Origin: Mytilus galloprovincialis
Lineage: Eukaryota > Mollusca > Bivalvia > Mytilida > Mytilidae
Direction of reading: 5' to 3'
NCBI RefSeq assembly: GCF_965363235.1
Contig: NC_134841.1
Location: 64,129,078 to 64,193,077, forward strand
Length of the DNA stretch: 64,000 nt
Of the stretch, positions 61,266 through 64,000 are shown piece by piece. A program made the translations under genes and the position numbers. Each line of letters begins with the position of its first letter. Position 1 is the first letter of the stretch. Under the pieces are notes generated by a model. That model was not told the DNA's origin and searched no databases. It worked only from the letters and a program-made list of their open reading frames with translations.

Positions 61266-61475
61266 AAATATTTACAGAAAAAGACTCAATTTTGCAGAGT
61301 TATCTCCCCTTCCAATGCTAATTTCCATAGAAATTTAAAAATGATGATTTTCAGTTTTTCCTCAAATTAGATTTGATGGGACTTTTTACTGTATATATTC
61401 AGGGCTTAGTGCTATAGATTAGAACTAAAACATTTACTGTTGCAATTAGTTTGAGGATAAAACTTAGTTTGACTG
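61266..61475 (-). repeat. 205-bp repeat, right copy of the inverted pair
   Basis: The reverse complement of 52852-53056 with roughly 70-75% identity by eye: TTTGCAGAGTTATCTCCCC, TTTCCATAGAAATTT, GATGGGACTTTTTACTGTAT, TACTGTTGCAATTAGTTTGA, GTTTGACTGGACTATAATC. Confidence 0.7.
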
Positions 61476-61654
61476 GACTATAATCACAAACTTATACATG
61501 TTATATAAGGAAAAGTTTCAAAATTGATAGACCTTAACTAGCATATCTGTCTTTCTTTTTTGACTAGGTGACACAAAAACAATAACGGATTTTTTGTAAC
61601 ACGTATGCAATATTATATAAGAGACTACATGAAACTTTTTTATTTTAATCTTAC

Positions 61655-62040
61655 CCAATAGAATAATAGTTTTTTCTTCACAATATACTTTGTACTGTTG
61701 AATAATAAGTGAGGCCCCTCATGGGGGGGGGGGGGTCCTAGTAATCACATAATCACCATTTTTTGGCCAATATAATCACATAATCATTAAATATTTGCTT
61801 ATCTTTAGTAATCAAATAATCATAAACTAAAAATACAGTCCTAAGTAATCAAATAATCATGAAATATTTGGCTTAATAATCAAATAATCATTAAAAAAAC
61901 GGCCAAGTAATCACATAATCAAAAACCCCATGAGGGCCCTCATAAGTGAGGAGCCCATGCATCGAATCAGCTTTGGCACATTTTGAACTGTTCTCTATTA
62001 TAAAATTCATCATAGATACCCAAAATAAAATTTAATATTT
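61655..62040 (-). pseudogene. Relic exon B2, interrupted by a MITE
   Basis: Minus-strand. Reading across the removed 233-bp MITE gives VQNVPKLIRCMGSSLIIQQY and KVYCEEKTIILLG, ending at donor GTAAGATT after one base of a glycine codon, the same phase and place as exon A2. The upstream part (near 62000) is in another frame and no longer reads through. It is a paralogue of A2 with about 40% identical residues over the readable part, as judged by eye. Confidence 0.6.
61710..61942. mobile_element. 233-bp MITE, copy 2 (TAAG target duplication)
   Basis: The same element as 33484-33710, almost identical apart from a longer G run (GGGGGGGGGGGGG). Begins TGAGGCCCCTCATGGGG, ends CCCCATGAGGGCCCTCA, flanked by TAAG at 61706-61709 and 61943-61946. 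Its insertion splits exon B2. Confidence 0.85.
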
Positions 62041-62391
62041 ACGCCATCAGTGACGCTGGAATCAAAAATGTTATAAAAGGCCAAATAATTTCAATTTCTT
62101 TTCACCATATGGTAGATCTCTGATAAGATGTGGGGATACTATAAACTTTAAGAAGCTATCCATTTCGGAGGTACAGGCAGCCCATAGCCAAATTTCTCCC
62201 CATGTTTTTTTGAAGTGTAATAATCAAACTCTGTTAAGTTAAGGATAAATGTGTCATAAACAATGAAAGCATTGATAATAATTGTCTTCTATGTAGCCAA
62301 GCTTCTGATCTCTGGTAAAACTTTTGTTGATAACATATTGCAAGAGGTTTGATATTTTCATTCAAATTGACCTTGAGTTTGACACAAAAAT

Positions 62392-62661
62392 CTACTGTGA
62401 GACATCACTAAAATTATCACGGAAAAAACATCCTATGACACTGTAAATAATATTTTGTAGTCTATCAACATACAAATATTGAGATTTTTTGGACAGTTCA
62501 AACCAGGACTTAAATGGAAGGCTGGAAATAGTTTTGCTGCCATTAACTTCTAAAAAGCGATTAAATGCTGAAGTGTCTCTTTTCTTTGGTAACTGGCCTG
62601 TGATTTCATGTTCATCATTTAGGTTCATGAAATAAAAGTGACAATGGTATTCTTTACTCAT
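62392..62661 (-). CDS. Candidate first exon B1, uncharacterised
   Basis: Minus-strand frame of 89 codons from an ATG at 62661: MSKEYHCHFYFMNLNDEHEI, TGQLPKKRDTSAFNRFLEV, WFELSKKSQYLYVDRL. It is not low-complexity and not explained by any repeat in the window. It lies upstream of, and on the same strand as, relic exons B2 and B3, so it may be the start of the same decayed gene. There is no in-frame splice donor I can name with confidence. Function unknown; it may be a relic rather than a working exon. Confidence 0.45.
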   Translation of the reverse strand: MSKEYHCHFYFMNLNDEHEITGQLPKKRDTSAFNRFLEVNGSKTISSLPFKSWFELSKKSQYLYVDRLQNIIYSVIGCFFRDNFSDVSQ

Positions 62662-62911
62662 TGTATAAATATTGATATTCAGTATCTGGTTTTATCGACA
62701 AACTCACTATGCCAGGTGAATAGTCAAGCAAAAGTCTGTGAAAACTTTAGCTCAGATTGACAAATAACAAGAATGTGTCCATAGTACATGGATGCCCCAC
62801 TTGCACTATAATTTTCCATGTTCAGTGGACCCTGTAACTGGGGCCAAACTTTAATTTGGAATTTAAATTAGAAAGATCATATCATAGGGAACATGCATAC
62901 TAAGTTTCAAG

Positions 62912-63268
62912 GAAGAAATAGAAACTATAGAACATGTACTATGGAATTGTGAAAATGTCCAGAATTTATTAGAAGAAATAGATATATGGTTTTTATCTAA
63001 TGGTATAAGTATTTCATTCACCAAAAAGAATTTTTTGTTTGGTGATGTCTCACGTGTATACAAGGGTGAAATTTCAAACCTGATTTTTCTGTGTCTTAAA
63101 CAATATATTCATAATGCAAGATATTTCCAGAAAGTTTTATCAATTCATGCTGTGAAGAAAGTACTAAAAGATCTATATAATTTAGAGAAGTGTATAGCAG
63201 TAAGAAACAATAAACTTGGGAGTTTTAATAAATTGTGGATTTTATTCACTCATTTGTTTCGATTGTAA
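62912..63268 (+). pseudogene. LINE ORF2 C-terminal fragment
   Basis: An uninterrupted 118-codon frame from the truncation point to TAA at 63268. It starts EEIETIEHVLWNCENVQNLL, the E-T-x-E-H-x-L/F-x-x-C motif typical of the C-terminus of L1/Tx1-type LINE ORF2 proteins, continues NFLFGDVSRVYKGEISNLIF and LCLKQYIHNARYFQKVLS, and ends LWILFTHLFRL. Everything upstream (endonuclease, RT) is missing, so it is dead on arrival. The frame being still open suggests recent insertion. Confidence 0.8.
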
Positions 63269-63787
63269 TTAAAGTCCTATTATAATTCATATGTGAAAAA
63301 TCATGATAGAATGTTAATTTTTGAACTTTCAAAAAAGTTACATCAAAAATATTCATCAGAACATTATATTTATTTTTATTTTCTTTTTTTTCTGTATTAA
63401 TTTTTTCTTTTTTTTCTTTATTTTAAATTTTGATTAATTTAACTTATATTTCCTCAAATTTTCCATTCTTAAAAAAACTAAAAAAACTTGAATATCTGTA
63501 TGTTTGTTAAAATGATTATTCTAATATGATGAATACATATATTTGTGGTCCTTATTTTTGAACTTTTATTATGTTATTTTTTTTATTGGAAATGAAAAAT
63601 GTTGTATTATATTGTAACTACAGCTGATATATTTTTTTGTAAAATGAACTAACAAATACTAACACATATATATTTACATGATCTATTGCTAACATTAACG
63701 AGGCCGGGATAAGGTACCGGTATTCGATGTTTTCATTACTAACAAATGTACAGATTTCAATAAAAAATGAAAATTAAAAAAAAAAAA
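62912..63787 (+). mobile_element. 5'-truncated LINE insertion with poly-A and target duplication
   Basis: The 10-bp sequence AAGTTTCAAG is present on both sides (62902-62911 and 63788-63797). The insert starts in the middle of an open frame, has a long AT-rich 3' UTR, and ends AATAAAAAATGAAAATT followed by a poly-A run. This is the signature of target-primed reverse transcription. The target is the older repeat at 62757-64000. Confidence 0.9.
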
Positions 63788-63823
63788 AAGTTTCAAGTTG
63801 ATTGGACTTCAACTCTATCAAAA

Positions 63824-63851
63824 ACAATCATACCACATCTTCTTTTTTATA
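63824..63851 (+). repeat. Dispersed repeat family B, 3' tail only
   Basis: Only the last 28 bp of the family (AATCATACCACATCTTCTTT, then TTTATAT) are present, inside the minus-strand TTTTTATGCCCC repeat. It is the most truncated copy in the window. Confidence 0.6.
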
Positions 63852-64000
63852 TTGAACAAAAACTTTCACCTGATCGAGACAAACGGATGCACTGACAAAT
63901 GAACAGACGAACGAATGGACAGATGAACGAACGAACAGACGAAAGGAGGCACAGACCAGAAACATAATGCCCCTCTACTATTGTAGGTGGGGTATAAAAA

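Larger units (their letters stand above)
62757..64000 (-). repeat. Minus-strand copy of the TTTTTATGCCCC repeat, interrupted
   Basis: Two halves (62757-62911 and 63788-64000) make up one element in reverse orientation: GAATGTGTCCATAGTACATG and GATGCCCCACTTGCACT at one end, GCACAGACCAGAAACATAAT and GCCCCTCTACTATTGTAGGT at the other. The LINE insertion at 62912-63787 separates them. A GAACGAACGAACAGACG-type simple repeat lies near 63925. The element reaches the window edge. Confidence 0.75.

Overview
This is nuclear DNA from an animal, most likely a marine bivalve of the mussel type (Mytilidae). It is AT-rich, has GT-AG introns and almost no long open frames. It is crowded with dispersed repeats of a kind I associate with Mytilus genomes, in particular a family ending in CATACCACATCTTCTTTTTT that occurs here at least nine times. 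No bacterial, organellar or rRNA genes were found. The species assignment is inference.

Layout. 1-5.5 kb: AT-rich non-coding DNA with a few dispersed repeat fragments. 5.5-16 kb: a minisatellite domain built from variants of a GTGGTGATAGATATATAAA motif, organised locally as 21-, 37-, 42- and 128-bp periods, and interrupted by two dispersed-repeat insertions and a duplicated repeat. 17.6-18.1 kb: a clean 50-bp tandem array. 19.5-25.1 kb (minus strand): the only gene that looks intact, three exons joined in frame, coding about 311 residues of unknown function with a candidate PP1-docking motif. Its introns carry a 27-bp minisatellite and nested hAT-like elements. 26.5-33.2 kb: a patchwork of mobile-element relics (two reverse-transcriptase fragments, a 965-bp TIR element, a tRNA-derived SINE, mollusc-type dispersed repeats).

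33.9-62.7 kb (minus strand) is the most unusual part. It holds decayed exons of one multi-exon protein family. The splice phases still match between exons, and one exon pair (A2-A3 and B2-B3) is present twice. The exons have been split by small DNA transposons with clear target-site duplications. The space between them is filled by a 123-bp satellite (45.9-52.0 kb, about 49 units, 1,973-bp higher-order period) and by a roughly 166-bp satellite (53.1-60.7 kb, about 45 units, 3,145-bp higher-order period). The second array lies inside what looks like a single mobile element of the bivalve pearl / Helentron-related type, with a 14-bp terminal hairpin. A separate 3.45-kb TIR element (42.4-45.85 kb) carries broken coding sequence of a different kind.

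62.7-64 kb: a 5'-truncated LINE with poly-A tail and a target-site duplication, inserted into an older dispersed repeat. Apart from the three-exon gene, nothing here looks like a working host gene set. The window mainly records repeat amplification, nested transposition and decay.
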